The notes: a model not told the origin generated them from the letters alone. A DNA stretch of 27,849 nucleotides from Alphaproteobacteria bacterium (GCA_022826345.1 JAJDVB010000122.1:1-27849), one strand, 5' to 3'; shown: positions 15,561 through 23,398, numbered from the stretch's first letter. Numbers and translations are program-made.

Positions 15561-15949
15561 GGGTCGTCCTCGACTGCAACGTACTGGTATCCGCAGCACG
15601 GGTCGACGGCGCCTGCAGGGCGCTGCTGGACAGGGTGGTGCGCCAGCACGATATCGTCCTCTCCCGGCCCATCCTGGCGGAGTACGCAGCGGTGGCCGGG
15701 AGGCCCCGACAGGCGCCCTACCGGGACGCACTGCGGACCGTCATCGCCGAGATCGAGCGGATGGCCGTCATGGTCGAGCCGGCGGACGCGGTCTACGGCC
15801 TCCGGGACCCTGACGACGAAGTCTATCTGGCGACCGCCAAAGCTGGCGGCGCCGTCTTGATCACCGGCAACACCCGGGACTTCACGGAGTCGCGATACGG
15901 GACGGTCGAGGTGCTCACGCCCCGCGCCTTCCTCGATCGAACGACGTAG
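15557..15949 (+). CDS. PIN-family toxin paired with the AbrB-type antitoxin
   Basis: This 130-residue PIN ribonuclease is of the group annotated as putative toxin component, PIN family. Acidic active-site residues are visible: D6 in VVLDCNVLVSA, E42 in PILAEYAAV, D86/D87 in LRDPDDEVYLATA and D108 in TGNTRDF. The LRDPDDE-x-YLATA block is typical of this group and separates it from the VapCs elsewhere in the window. It starts at ATG 15557, inside the antitoxin stop. The length is usual, so it is likely functional. Confidence 0.88.
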   Translation: MRVVLDCNVLVSAARVDGACRALLDRVVRQHDIVLSRPILAEYAAVAGRPRQAPYRDALRTVIAEIERMAVMVEPADAVYGLRDPDDEVYLATAKAGGAVLITGNTRDFTESRYGTVEVLTPRAFLDRTT

Positions 15950-16104
15950 ACCAACCGGCCCTTCTTCGCGTGCTTCTCAAGCGTCGCCGCAGGGCGCCAG
16001 CTAAATCCTAACCTACCGTATCAATTGGATTATTTCAGGGTTGCAGGATTCTACAGGTCGCGTGTCAACACTATCGCAACACGACGACCGCCGGCCGATA
16101 TCCG

Positions 16105-16422
16105 TCAGGCGACCGCCCTGAGGCCGTTCTTCTCCACCAGCGTCAGGAGCTTCAACGAGGCGCCACGCGGACGCTTCTCGCCGCGCTCCCACTGGCTCAC
16201 CAGACCCGTCGTCACGTTGAGGTAGCGCGCGAACACCGCCTGGCTCGCATGCTCGCGCAGCCGAAGCGCGCGGATGTCCTCCGGCGTCATCTCCTTCACC
16301 GGCGTGAGACACATCTCGTCGAACTTGCGCATGGTCCGCTTCGACATCAGGTCCGCCTCGGCCAGACCGAGCGCAGCTTCGTGCACCGACGCCAGCACCT
16401 CGCTCTCATACTGCTTGGTCAT
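16105..16422 (-). CDS. HTH (XRE/HigA-like) antitoxin
   Basis: This 105-residue protein has a helical N-terminus (ASVHEAALGLAEAD) and a C-terminal helix-turn-helix (IRALRLREHASQAVFARYLN, then VTTGLVSQWERGEKRPRG). The QWERGEKRP turn is characteristic of XRE-type regulators. Its start overlaps the end of the toxin gene by 17 nt, so the order is toxin first, antitoxin second, as in higBA-type pairs. It should neutralise the RelE-like toxin and repress the shared promoter. Confidence 0.85.
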   Translation of the reverse strand: MTKQYESEVLASVHEAALGLAEADLMSKRTMRKFDEMCLTPVKEMTPEDIRALRLREHASQAVFARYLNVTTGLVSQWERGEKRPRGASLKLLTLVEKNGLRAVA

Positions 16423-16789
16423 CGCATTCCACCTCGATTATCGCGCCAATGGCCTGCGCTGCCGCAAGGCCCGCCGCGTCCAGCGCCAGATACTCGTCCG
16501 CCAGCGACCGCAGCCCCGAGAGCTCCTTGCGCCGAAGGTTCTCCCGGTCGCTCTTCGCGAATCCGTGGACGAAGAACGCCAGTGCGCCCCGGCGGAACAC
16601 CAAGATCGTGCGGAACCCGCCGGAGCGCCCGCCGCCCTTGCGCGCGATGCGCTGCTTGATGACGCCCCCTCCGAGGTCGGCGTCGATGAGCCCGTCCCGC
16701 GCGCGCCGGACAGCCTCGCACAAGGCTGCATCCTCCAGTCCCTCGCGGTCGGCGAACCGGGCGAAGGCCTTGGTCTTGAACGTCTGCAA
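16406..16789 (-). CDS. RelE/HigB-like toxin
   Basis: This 127-residue basic protein of the RelE superfamily (PF06296-like) is probably a ribosome-dependent mRNA interferase. Recognisable parts are LGGGVIKQRIARKGGGRSGG, FRTILVFRRGALAFFVHGFA and KSDRENLRRKELSGLRSLAD. The strand order and the basic GGRSGGF loop fit the group. Translation most likely starts at TTG (16787-16789) with a GAGGG ribosome site; no ATG fits in this frame at the N-terminus. It leads a two-gene operon with the HTH antitoxin. Confidence 0.85.
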   Translation of the reverse strand: MQTFKTKAFARFADREGLEDAALCEAVRRARDGLIDADLGGGVIKQRIARKGGGRSGGFRTILVFRRGALAFFVHGFAKSDRENLRRKELSGLRSLADEYLALDAAGLAAAQAIGAIIEVECDDQAV

Positions 16790-16826
16790 TCCGGCCCTCG
16801 CGAGCGCCCGCGTTCATGATCCCTTT

Positions 16827-16853
16827 GTAATACCGAGTGCGGCCTTTTTTCAA
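16827..16853 (-). promoter_or_regulatory. possible promoter of the RelE/HTH operon
   Basis: On the minus strand TTGAAA (16853-16848) lies 15 bp before TATTAC (16832-16827), about 37 nt upstream of the toxin start. The spacer is short, so the assignment is moderate. Confidence 0.4.
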
Positions 16854-17001
16854 TCCGCGTTCGCAGTCGCCGACGACCCTCCGCCCCACGCGGCACCGCC
16901 TGCGCCATTCTCGCAGCCGAGCACCGGCCGCCCGGCATACGTATGGCCGGCCCGCGACGGCCGGGACGGGCCGGCGCTCCGCGCCACCCCGATGGCTCCG
17001 G

Positions 17002-17100
17002 TCAGGCCGCCTCGCCGACGGTCACGTTGGGCCGCTTGCCCAGCCGGCGCAGCGTCCCGTCGATCGTCGCCGCCCTGGTTTCGCGGTCCGGGTTGAGCGT
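17002..17100 (-). pseudogene. 32-codon relic with a good ribosome site but ACG instead of ATG
   Basis: The frame LNPDRETRAATIDGTLRRLG, KRPNVTVGEAA is preceded by AGGAGG and a 4-5 nt spacer, but the codon at the start position is ACG. The balanced composition differs from the shadow frames around it. It may be a small gene that lost its start, or the tail of a decayed one. No family is recognised. Confidence 0.3.
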
Positions 17101-17108
17101 CGGTCCTC

Positions 17109-17324
17109 CTATGGCCTATCCCGGTCGATCCCGCGCTGGGCGAGCATCTTGTTGAGCAAGCCCGCGCCGATCACCTTTCTGCCGTCCTTCACCGTCGTCT
17201 AGCGTCCGCCCGCGTAGAGCGTTCCGTGCGCATCGGCGTCCTCCGAGGCGACGAAGCGTGCCTCGACGTTCGGACCCTCACCGACCGGGCGCAGAGGGGC
17301 GGGCGCCCCTCGCCGTTCAGCGGA
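17109..17324 (-). pseudogene. decayed coding relic interrupted by an in-frame amber stop
   Basis: A single frame reads NVEARFVASEDADAHGTLYA-GGR, then TAG (17199-17201), then TTVKDGRKVIGAGLLNKMLA-QRGIDRDRP and a final TAG. Both halves have protein-like composition and share one frame, which suggests an old gene with a premature stop. It sits just upstream of the ACG-start relic on the same strand. I do not recognise the family. Confidence 0.3.
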
Positions 17325-17703
17325 TCAAGCCGAACGTGCCGATGTGCGGGGGGACGGACGGCTGATTGGTTCGGGCCTCGTGGAGAAGCCGAACCGGACA
17401 GCGATGCTGGCCGCCGGGCATCCGTTCTCCGATGGCCGCGACGACCGGCACACGGCCGACTCGCCTGCCGGTTGCCCCGGTGCCCGCCGTCCGGTCACGG
17501 ACCGCGCAATCCGCACCGAACCGGAGCGCGCGGGAGGCAGCCCGCAGCGCAGTGCATGCAGTGGGGCGCGATGGGTGGATCGCGAAAACGATCGTCCAAG
17601 CGACCCCGGCAGCGCTGCGTGACGGGACGGTGTTGGCAGAAGCGCTACGCGGTGGAGGTACTACCGGGCCGGGGAGCGCGGAGAGCCGATCCGCCGGCCA
17701 AGC
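17325..17703. other. intergenic region, no gene recognised
   Basis: Only arginine/proline-rich shadow frames are present, with no ribosome site, repeat or hairpin that stands out. Confidence 0.35.
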
Positions 17704-18162
17704 TCACGGATCGAGCATCGGCGCCATGAGCGTGGCGGCGTCGGCCGCAAACGGGTCGATGAACGCAACGCCACCCAGACGGCGTCCGTGCTGCATGTCC
17801 TCGGTCACGACTGCCGAGCAGCCCGCCTGCCGCACCGTCGCCCAAAGCAGCGCGTCCCAGAACGACAGACGGTGCTCGTCAACCGCGTTCATCGCGTCGA
17901 CGAGAGCCGCCCCGTTGGCCGCGGCGACCTCGAACACCTCCAGCCAGTCGCGCACGAAGTCGCCGGCTTGGGACGGCGTGAGCAGACCCTTCCGGGTGGT
18001 GGCATGGAAGAACTCGGCCAGCGCCTGAAGCGTCAGCACGCAGTCGCGCCGCGCCGCCCGCCCCACCAGCTCCACGGAGCGGCAGTGCCGCTCGCCGCCG
18101 TCCCGGTCGACCGCATAGACAAGAATGTTGGTGTCGAGAGAGAAGCGCGCCTTAGCGGTCAT
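17704..18162 (-). CDS. vapC: VapC-family PIN toxin (intact paralogue of the 4.1-4.4 kb fragment)
   Basis: This 152-residue PIN endoribonuclease has D10 in SLDTNILVY, E50 in ALAEFFHAT, D103 in FWDALLWAT and D122 in TEDMQHG. All four acidic positions are present, unlike in the truncated copy at 4071-4400. The start is ATG 18162, inside the last codons of the antitoxin gene (11-nt overlap). The length and motifs are normal, so it should be an active toxin when free of its antitoxin. Confidence 0.92.
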   Translation of the reverse strand: MTAKARFSLDTNILVYAVDRDGGERHCRSVELVGRAARRDCVLTLQALAEFFHATTRKGLLTPSQAGDFVRDWLEVFEVAAANGAALVDAMNAVDEHRLSFWDALLWATVRQAGCSAVVTEDMQHGRRLGGVAFIDPFAADAATLMAPMLDP

Positions 18163-18397
18163 AAAGCGCGGTCCGGTCGATCCTGAGCCCGCCGAGCGGC
18201 GCCCCCTCTTCCATCCGCGCCATCATGCGCCCATGGGCCGCCGCCCATTCGGGATCGGCGGCCTTGTCCGCAGTGTGGGGCACGAGCTTGGCCACGGGCC
18301 GGCCGCGCCGGGTGATCAGGAAGCCTTCGCCGCGCTCAACCTCGCGCATGAGCTTCGAGAACTCCTGGTTGGCGGTCATTAGGGAGACGGTGCGCAT
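18152..18397 (-). CDS. Phd/YefM-type antitoxin
   Basis: This 81-residue antitoxin has the prevent-host-death N-terminus (MRTVSLMTANQEFSKLMREV, then ERGEGFLITRRGRPVAKLVP). The N-terminal half should dimerise and bind the operator. The tail (GGLRIDRTALYDR) should wrap the VapC toxin. AGGAGGGGG lies 7 nt upstream of ATG 18397. It is the first gene of the operon and overlaps vapC by 11 nt. Confidence 0.9.
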   Translation of the reverse strand: MRTVSLMTANQEFSKLMREVERGEGFLITRRGRPVAKLVPHTADKAADPEWAAAHGRMMARMEEGAPLGGLRIDRTALYDR

Positions 18398-18415
18398 GGG
18401 TCTGCCCCCTCCTTC

Positions 18416-18456
18416 TAGTATGTAGTATATTTGTCGATAGTCCGGCCCTGCGTCAA
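18416..18456 (-). promoter_or_regulatory. promoter/operator region of the Phd/VapC operon
   Basis: An AT-rich island stands out in the GC-rich context. On the plus strand it contains TAGTA-tg-TAGTA, a direct repeat. On the minus strand TATACT (18429-18424) fits a -10. TTGACG (18456-18451) resembles a -35 but is 21 bp away, so exact promoter elements are uncertain. The repeat is a plausible Phd operator. Confidence 0.4.
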
Positions 18457-19140
18457 GGCCGCCTGTCGGCTTGGTCGATGCGCAGTCCGGCGAAGGCGAG
18501 GCAGGCGGCGGCCTCGGCTTCGGTCTCGAAGGTCCCCAACTCATCGCCTGTTTCCAGGTCGATCACGGTGATCTGCGGCGGCCAGAGCGGCACGAGGTGA
18601 CGCTCTGGCGCGCGGATATTGGAGCGATCCGCGCAGCGCGGACAGCGTGCGGCGCCTGGCGTGTCGGCCCCGCAATCCACGCATCGCCGCTGCGCGCGCC
18701 GTCTTGCGCAGCGCTTCTTGCCGCTGGCGCTCTTTCGCTCGGACGAGACGCGCTACTTCTCCAGGGTGAGGCACTTGCCGCAACGGGACACGCCCCCGGG
18801 GCTGGGCTCGGAGCAGCGCACGCGGCGGCCGGCAGCACGCCGGGCGGCATAGCGCCGCCGGTCGAGCTTCCGCCGCGCCGCGCAGCAGGGCTCGCAGACC
18901 GAGGCATTGTCGGAGGGGCGGCGCCGGCCGCAGGACGTACAGAGCCCCGACTCCTGCCGGTCGCGGCGGGCGCGTTCGGCGGCGCGCCTCTTCTCGGCAC
19001 AACCGCCGCACACCTCGAGGCCGTGCTCGGGCGAAACGTGGCAGCACCGGGTACACAGCCCCTGTGCGGCGCGGCCGGCATGACGTTGGCGAAGGAAGCG
19101 ATCGTGCGCTTCCTTACTTGGCGGCGTCCCGGTAGGGCAT
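18453..19140 (-). pseudogene. decayed multi-zinc-ribbon protein
   Basis: Combining frames recovers a protein of about 228 codons. It starts MPYRDAAK at ATG 19140, hits TAA at 19114-19116, and one frameshift later continues KEAHDRFLRQ with repeated zinc ribbons. LCTRC...VCGGC and LCTSC...VCEPC are complete; the third (RRVRC...RCGKC) has lost its first cysteine. An in-frame TAG (18753-18755) follows, then a fourth ribbon (RCVDC...RCPRC) and a C-terminal domain (LWPPQITVIDLETGDELGTF, then ETEAEAAACLAFAGL). The frameshift, the stop and the missing Cys show decay. The C-terminal 75 codons remain open from an internal ATG at 18680. Function is unknown; cysteine ribbons suggest nucleic-acid or protein binding. 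Confidence 0.7.
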
Positions 19141-19155
19141 GACGGGGATGCCCGG

Positions 19156-19479
19156 TCAGCGCGCGTGGCGGGCGGCGAATATCCCGGCCACGGTCTCGCC
19201 CCAATACTGGATGCCGGACGCCTTCAGGTTCAGCGCCGTGCAGACGATGATCTCGTCGCGCTCGGGCCGTAGCTTCCTGACGGCGCCCGCGCTCATGATC
19301 GTGCGGCGTTTGCTGCGCCGGCCCTTCGTCCTGGGCTGCTCAGCCTCGACCGCGTGGATCTGGCCGTCGGACAGCGAGCGATACTTCTCGATCACGTAAC
19401 GGTCGCCTTCGAGGCCCTCCCCGAATACGTGCACCAGGTAAGTCTGCGCGTTGCGCTGGAACATCCGGCCGATCCGCAT
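19156..19479 (-). CDS. small hypothetical basic protein
   Basis: This 107-residue protein starts at ATG 19479 after a purine-rich ribosome site (GGGGGAGGCGG). It has a folded-looking beta-rich first half (QTYLVHVFGEGLEGDRYVIE, KYRSLSDGQIHAVEAEQPR), a basic linker (TKGRRSKRRT) and a last part ending IVCTALNLKASGIQYWGETV. It ends 15 nt before the zinc-ribbon pseudogene on the same strand, so they were probably one transcription unit. No known domain is recognised. Confidence 0.65.
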   Translation of the reverse strand: MRIGRMFQRNAQTYLVHVFGEGLEGDRYVIEKYRSLSDGQIHAVEAEQPRTKGRRSKRRTIMSAGAVRKLRPERDEIIVCTALNLKASGIQYWGETVAGIFAARHAR

Positions 19480-19684
19480 CGTCCGCCTCCCCCTCGTTCC
19501 CATTTGCCGGCGGCCGGGGCTCTCTCGGGAGCGCAACCTGACCGCCCCGGTTTCGGCCGGGCTCTCGCTCTCGCCGGCGCAGACGCGCGGGAGCGGAACG
19601 CGGTGCATACTCGGGGCGGCGCGTTGCGCCGGCGCTCCAGGAGCCGCAACCCGCGCATAGCTCGCGGGCGCGCCGGCCGGCATC

Positions 19685-19713
19685 TTGACATGTAGTGCAA
19701 AACGCACTACATG
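19685..19713 (+). promoter_or_regulatory. promoter with embedded palindromic operator, DUF1778/GNAT operon
   Basis: TTGACA (19685-19690) and TACATG (19708-19713) are 17 bp apart. The spacer is filled by the perfect inverted repeat ATGTAGTGC-aaaac-GCACTACAT (19690-19712), 9-bp arms. A ribbon-helix-helix antitoxin bound there would occlude RNA polymerase, giving classical TA autoregulation. Confidence 0.75.
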
Positions 19714-19737
19714 GAACAGCCTAGCATGGAGACGAGC

Positions 19738-20046
19738 ATGTTGAACTTCGATACCACGTCAAACATCTCGGCAAAACAGACAAGGACAACCCAGGTACGT
19801 CACGATGATCGACTGGCGAATCTGATCGAGCGTGCCGCACTCGCGCTGGCCGTAGACAAGTCGGTCTTCCTGCGTGCGGCGATCGAGCGCGAGGCCAGAC
19901 GTGTGCTCGACCTGCAATCTCGGCATACATTGACGCCAGAGGACGCCAAGTTATTCACTGCGGCTCTGGACGCCCCACCTGCTCCAACCCCGCGCGCTCT
20001 GCAGGCTGCCCGCAACTATAGTGCGCGCGTGGTGCATGCCGACTGA
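19738..20046 (+). CDS. DUF1778 (TacA-like) ribbon-helix-helix antitoxin
   Basis: This antitoxin of about 102 residues belongs with GNAT toxins. The ribbon-helix-helix part is QTRTTQVRHDDRLANLIERA, then ALALAVDKSVFLRAAIEREA. The tail (TLTPEDAKLFTAALDAPPAP) is the usual toxin-binding segment with an FxxALD motif. An ATG at 19711 is in frame but lies inside the operator and -10. ATG 19738, with GGAGA 5 nt upstream, is therefore preferred; ATG 19726 is also possible. It overlaps the toxin gene by 11 nt. Confidence 0.85.
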   Translation: MLNFDTTSNISAKQTRTTQVRHDDRLANLIERAALALAVDKSVFLRAAIEREARRVLDLQSRHTLTPEDAKLFTAALDAPPAPTPRALQAARNYSARVVHAD

Positions 20047-20599
20047 GCATCCCGCCTTCAGGATCGAACTCTTCGACGCGGCGCGGCACGACCGTACCCG
20101 TTTCGATTGCGGCGTCCGTCGTCTAAGCAACTACCTCAAGTTGAGCGCCAAGAAGCAGCAGAAGGACGACATGACACGTGTCTGTGTCGTCGTCGAAGAG
20201 GGAATCTCACGAATTCTAGGCTACCATGCCATCAACCTCGGCATGATGAATGTGAACGAACTCAAGCGGCGGCCGCGGGGGGCGCCCGATCATGGGGAGA
20301 TCCCGGTGCTGTTCCTGGGGCAGGTCGCAGTCGACCGGGAAGCACAGGGCAGAGGTCTCGGTGGTATTCTCATGCACCACGTTTTCGAAAAGGCGTGCGT
20401 GATTGCCGACGCGGCCGGGTGCCATGCAATCATTCTCGACGTGGTCTCGGACGGCGGTGAGGAGGAGTTAGCTCGCCGCAAGGCGTGGTATGAGAGCTTC
20501 GGTTTCTCGGCCTTCGCAAGTAACCCCGCGCGCATGTTCGTCGCAATGACTCAGGTGCGCGCAGTGGTTCAGGCAAACTCTGGAGACGCGAACGCGTAG
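20036..20599 (+). CDS. GNAT-family acetyltransferase toxin (TacT-like)
   Basis: This 187-residue GNAT toxin of the TacT/AtaT type blocks translation by acetylating charged aminoacyl-tRNA. The N-terminus FDCGVRRLSNYL-KLSAKK and the acetyl-CoA loop VDREAQGRGLGG (Q-x-x-G-x-G class) are clear. WYESFGF near the C-terminus holds the catalytic tyrosine position. ATG 20036 gives the family-like start MPTEHPAFRIELFD and an 11-nt overlap with the antitoxin. All key parts are present. Confidence 0.9.
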   Translation: MPTEHPAFRIELFDAARHDRTRFDCGVRRLSNYLKLSAKKQQKDDMTRVCVVVEEGISRILGYHAINLGMMNVNELKRRPRGAPDHGEIPVLFLGQVAVDREAQGRGLGGILMHHVFEKACVIADAAGCHAIILDVVSDGGEEELARRKAWYESFGFSAFASNPARMFVAMTQVRAVVQANSGDANA

Positions 20600-20872
20600 T
20601 GTGCTGCGTTTCGATAGAGCCTTGACCCGGAATGCTTCTCGCCTCGAACTGGCGGGACCGCAGGGGAACGGCTCAGAGCTCAAGTGTTCAGCGGTGATCT
20701 CGACGTCGAGGACCGTGGTCCAGTGCATCCTGACGTTTCCCGGGATACCGCTTCACTTTGGGCATGTCTTCTCTGTGCTCTTTTCTCGGCCGTATTCAGT
20801 GCCGTGACTCTCACTGTCAGTCAGCGCCCGACTTCGACGCTGATCGCAAACCAACGTATTGATGTCCGTGAA

Positions 20873-22120
20873 CTATCTGGGGTCAAAACTGGGCGAAGAA
20901 CCACGCCCGTCCGACCCGACCGCTGCCGCAGTGCCGTCAGGAGCTAAGTCATCCGGCAGGATATTCGCTCCGATCGCGTCCGCCACGCGCGCTGCGGCCT
21001 CCTTCACGGTGTCTCCGCCAAGATGCGCGTAGCGCGCCGCGCTCTTCATCTGGGAGTGCCCAAGAAGCTTGGCAATGACCGGCAGGCTCTCACCGAGAGA
21101 GAGCGCGCGGCTCGCAAAGGAATGTCGCAGATCGTGAAGCCGAACGTCCTCCAGTTCCGCTCGCGCGCGGATGCGAAACCAATGGTTGTCCAGCGACGAC
21201 AGCCGCTGCCCCGGACGAGTACCCACGAGTACCCACGGATTGCCGGCCAAGCGCGGCACCGCGGCAAGAACCTCCGCCGCCGCCGGCGACAGTGAGACCA
21301 CGCGCGGGCCCGTCTTTGAATCGCGCAAGCGCAGCTCGCCCGCGCCCAAGTCCACATCCTTCCACTGCAGGGTCATGACCTCGTTGCGTCGGCACCCGGT
21401 CAGCATCAGAAGCCGGATCGCCGCTATGGCATGCACAGGCGCCTCGTCTGCGGCCTCCATCTCATCGAGCACGCGGCCGAGACGGCGAAACTCGATATCG
21501 GTCAGGAAGCGCTCCCGACGGCCCACCCTGTAGCGCTGCACCTGCCGGCACGGGTTTGCTCCCTCGGGCACGAGACCCCACACCGCAGCTTGCCGGATCA
21601 GCTGCGAGAGCGTGTCCACGGCACGGTTCGCCGTGTAGGGCCGCTCTCGCAGCCCGTAGTGCAGATCGGCCACGTGCTTGGGTGTCAGCGCTCCGATCGG
21701 CACACCCCCAAGCGCCGGTACGATGTGCTTGTCGACAACCGTCCGGCATTGGACCACAGTCCTTGGCTTGCACCGGACTTCGACGTGCTCGCGGAGAAAG
21801 CGCGACGCCACTTCGGCCACCGTCGGGCTCTTCCGTCTCGGCGCCGGCGACAGGCCCGGGTCCTCGCCCGCCTTGATGCGCACGATCGCTGCCGCTGCAC
21901 GGCGTCGCGCCTGGTTCGCAGTGATCACTCCGTGACGGCCCACCGTGACCCGCTTCGACCCCTCAGGCCCCCTCGTCTGCACGATGTACACCTTGGATCC
22001 CGAGGGATAGACCCGGACCCCGAAGCCCGCAAGTTCCCGGTCCCAGAACATCGTGTCCTTTTCAACGCCGAGCGCGTCCACCGTGCGCCGCGAGATCGAG
22101 CGGTACTTGAGCTTTGCCAT
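20873..22120 (-). CDS. tyrosine recombinase / integrase (second of a tandem pair)
   Basis: This 415-residue site-specific recombinase has an N-terminal arm-binding domain of the DUF4102 type (SISRRTVDALGVEKDTMFWD, FGVRVYPSGSKVYIVQTRG), a core-binding domain and a C-terminal catalytic domain. Catalytic residues are visible: R in LLMLTGCRRNEVM, H-x-x-R in LHDLRHSFAS, H in LLGHSQMKSAARY and the nucleophilic Y in that segment. ATG 22120 has GGAGGG upstream. It lies 13 bp after the first integrase on the same strand and is clearly homologous to it, so it arose by duplication or as a paired system. It probably serves an integrative element whose limits are not visible here. Confidence 0.93.
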   Translation of the reverse strand: MAKLKYRSISRRTVDALGVEKDTMFWDRELAGFGVRVYPSGSKVYIVQTRGPEGSKRVTVGRHGVITANQARRRAAAAIVRIKAGEDPGLSPAPRRKSPTVAEVASRFLREHVEVRCKPRTVVQCRTVVDKHIVPALGGVPIGALTPKHVADLHYGLRERPYTANRAVDTLSQLIRQAAVWGLVPEGANPCRQVQRYRVGRRERFLTDIEFRRLGRVLDEMEAADEAPVHAIAAIRLLMLTGCRRNEVMTLQWKDVDLGAGELRLRDSKTGPRVVSLSPAAAEVLAAVPRLAGNPWVLVGTRPGQRLSSLDNHWFRIRARAELEDVRLHDLRHSFASRALSLGESLPVIAKLLGHSQMKSAARYAHLGGDTVKEAAARVADAIGANILPDDLAPDGTAAAVGSDGRGSSPSFDPR

Positions 22121-22133
22121 CGACTCGGCCCTC

Positions 22134-23345
22134 CTATTCCCCTTCTCCGCCCTCTGGCCCGCCGCCACGGGTATACGCGGCGATGTCGGCGCCGATGCTC
22201 GCGCCCACCCTGCCCGCTGCAGCCCTCTCCGTTTCGCGCGCAAGATGCGCGTAGCGCGCGGTGCTCTCCATGTCGAGATGGCCGAGGAGCTTGCCGATCA
22301 TCGAGAGGCTCTCACCCAGCGCCAGCGCGCGCGAGGCGTAAGAGTGTCGAAGGTCATGGATGCGCAACTCCTCAAGACCCACGCCCTCGCGCAGCCAATG
22401 CCAATCCGCATAGAGGCTTTTCAAGTGCCCTCCCGTCCGGGCGTCGGCGATCACCCAGGGATTGCCGGGGATGCGGGGGATTGACGCAAGCACGCGCTCT
22501 GCCATCGGCGTCAGCGCCACCTTGCGCGCCCCGGTTTTTCCCACCCGCAGCCGGAGCTCCCCCGCCGTGCGGTCCACGTCGTCCCACCGAAGGGTGAGGA
22601 TCTCCGTCAGCCGGCAGCCCGTCAGCATCAGAAGACGGAAGGCCGCCACCGCATGGCACGAGACCGTGCCGGCGGCCTCCGCCTCGGTGAGTGCAGCACC
22701 CAAGTGGCGGTACTCGTCCACCGTCAGGAAGCGCTCGCGTTTGCGCTCCTTGTACTTGCGCACGCCCCGGCATGGGTTGGTGCCTTCGGGCAGCATGCCC
22801 CAGACCGTCGCCAGGGAGAACATCTTGCTCAGGATCATCAGGGCGCGGTTTGCGGCGCGGGGTGTGTGGCGCATCTGGTAATGCAGCGCCGATATATGCC
22901 CGCCGTCGACGGCGGCGACGGGCTTGGCTCCGAGCGCGGGCAGGATGTGGTTCTCGAGGGAGCCGCGGTAGATGCCTGCAGTATGGGCGTTGCAGTTCTG
23001 CGCGACATGGCCGGTCATGTATCGCCCGGCGAGATCGAGGACGGTGAGCTCTGACTGCGCCGTTGAAGCTGTCGGGTCCTCTCCCTTCTTGATGCGGTCG
23101 ATGACGACGGCGGCGTGCTTTCTGGCCTGGTCTGCGGTGATGTCTCCATGCTGGCCAAGAGTGACGCGCCTTGGGGCGGAGTGGGCTCTGGCCTGCGCAA
23201 CGTAGACCTTCCGGCCCGAGGGGTAGACGCGGACGCCGAAGCCCGGGAGGTCCCTGTCCCAGAAGACAGCGTCGGAAGTATCGACGGCGAGAGCGTCGAC
23301 GGTTCGCTTCGATATTGAGAGTCCGGATCGGGCGGGCTTGGTCAT
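22134..23345 (-). CDS. tyrosine recombinase / integrase (first of a tandem pair)
   Basis: This 403-residue integrase has the same domain order: DUF4102-type arm domain (SISKRTVDALAVDTSDAVFW, FGVRVYPSGRKVYVAQARA), core-binding and catalytic domains. R is in LLMLTGCRLTEILTLRW, H-x-x-R in IHDLRHSYAS, and H and Y in LLGHLDMESTARYAHL. ATG 23345 is preferred because the longer frame (to 23402) would be translated through a repeat cluster. The ribosome site is weak (AAGAG). The upstream direct repeats may be arm-type sites or an operator. Both integrases keep complete catalytic sets, so neither is obviously dead. Confidence 0.93.
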   Translation of the reverse strand: MTKPARSGLSISKRTVDALAVDTSDAVFWDRDLPGFGVRVYPSGRKVYVAQARAHSAPRRVTLGQHGDITADQARKHAAVVIDRIKKGEDPTASTAQSELTVLDLAGRYMTGHVAQNCNAHTAGIYRGSLENHILPALGAKPVAAVDGGHISALHYQMRHTPRAANRALMILSKMFSLATVWGMLPEGTNPCRGVRKYKERKRERFLTVDEYRHLGAALTEAEAAGTVSCHAVAAFRLLMLTGCRLTEILTLRWDDVDRTAGELRLRVGKTGARKVALTPMAERVLASIPRIPGNPWVIADARTGGHLKSLYADWHWLREGVGLEELRIHDLRHSYASRALALGESLSMIGKLLGHLDMESTARYAHLARETERAAAGRVGASIGADIAAYTRGGGPEGGEGE

Positions 23346-23349
23346 CTCT

Positions 23350-23398
23350 TGATTACGGTATCTGCTTTTGATTACGGTATCTGCCGATTCCGTAATCA
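23350..23398. repeat. direct and inverted repeat cluster upstream of the integrases
   Basis: TGATTACGGTATCTGC occurs twice (23350-23365 and 23369-23384), 19 bp apart. The first half appears a third time inverted as CCGTAATCA (23390-23398). It begins 5 bp from the integrase ATG. It could be integrase arm sites next to an attachment site, or an operator for the int genes. Confidence 0.8.
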
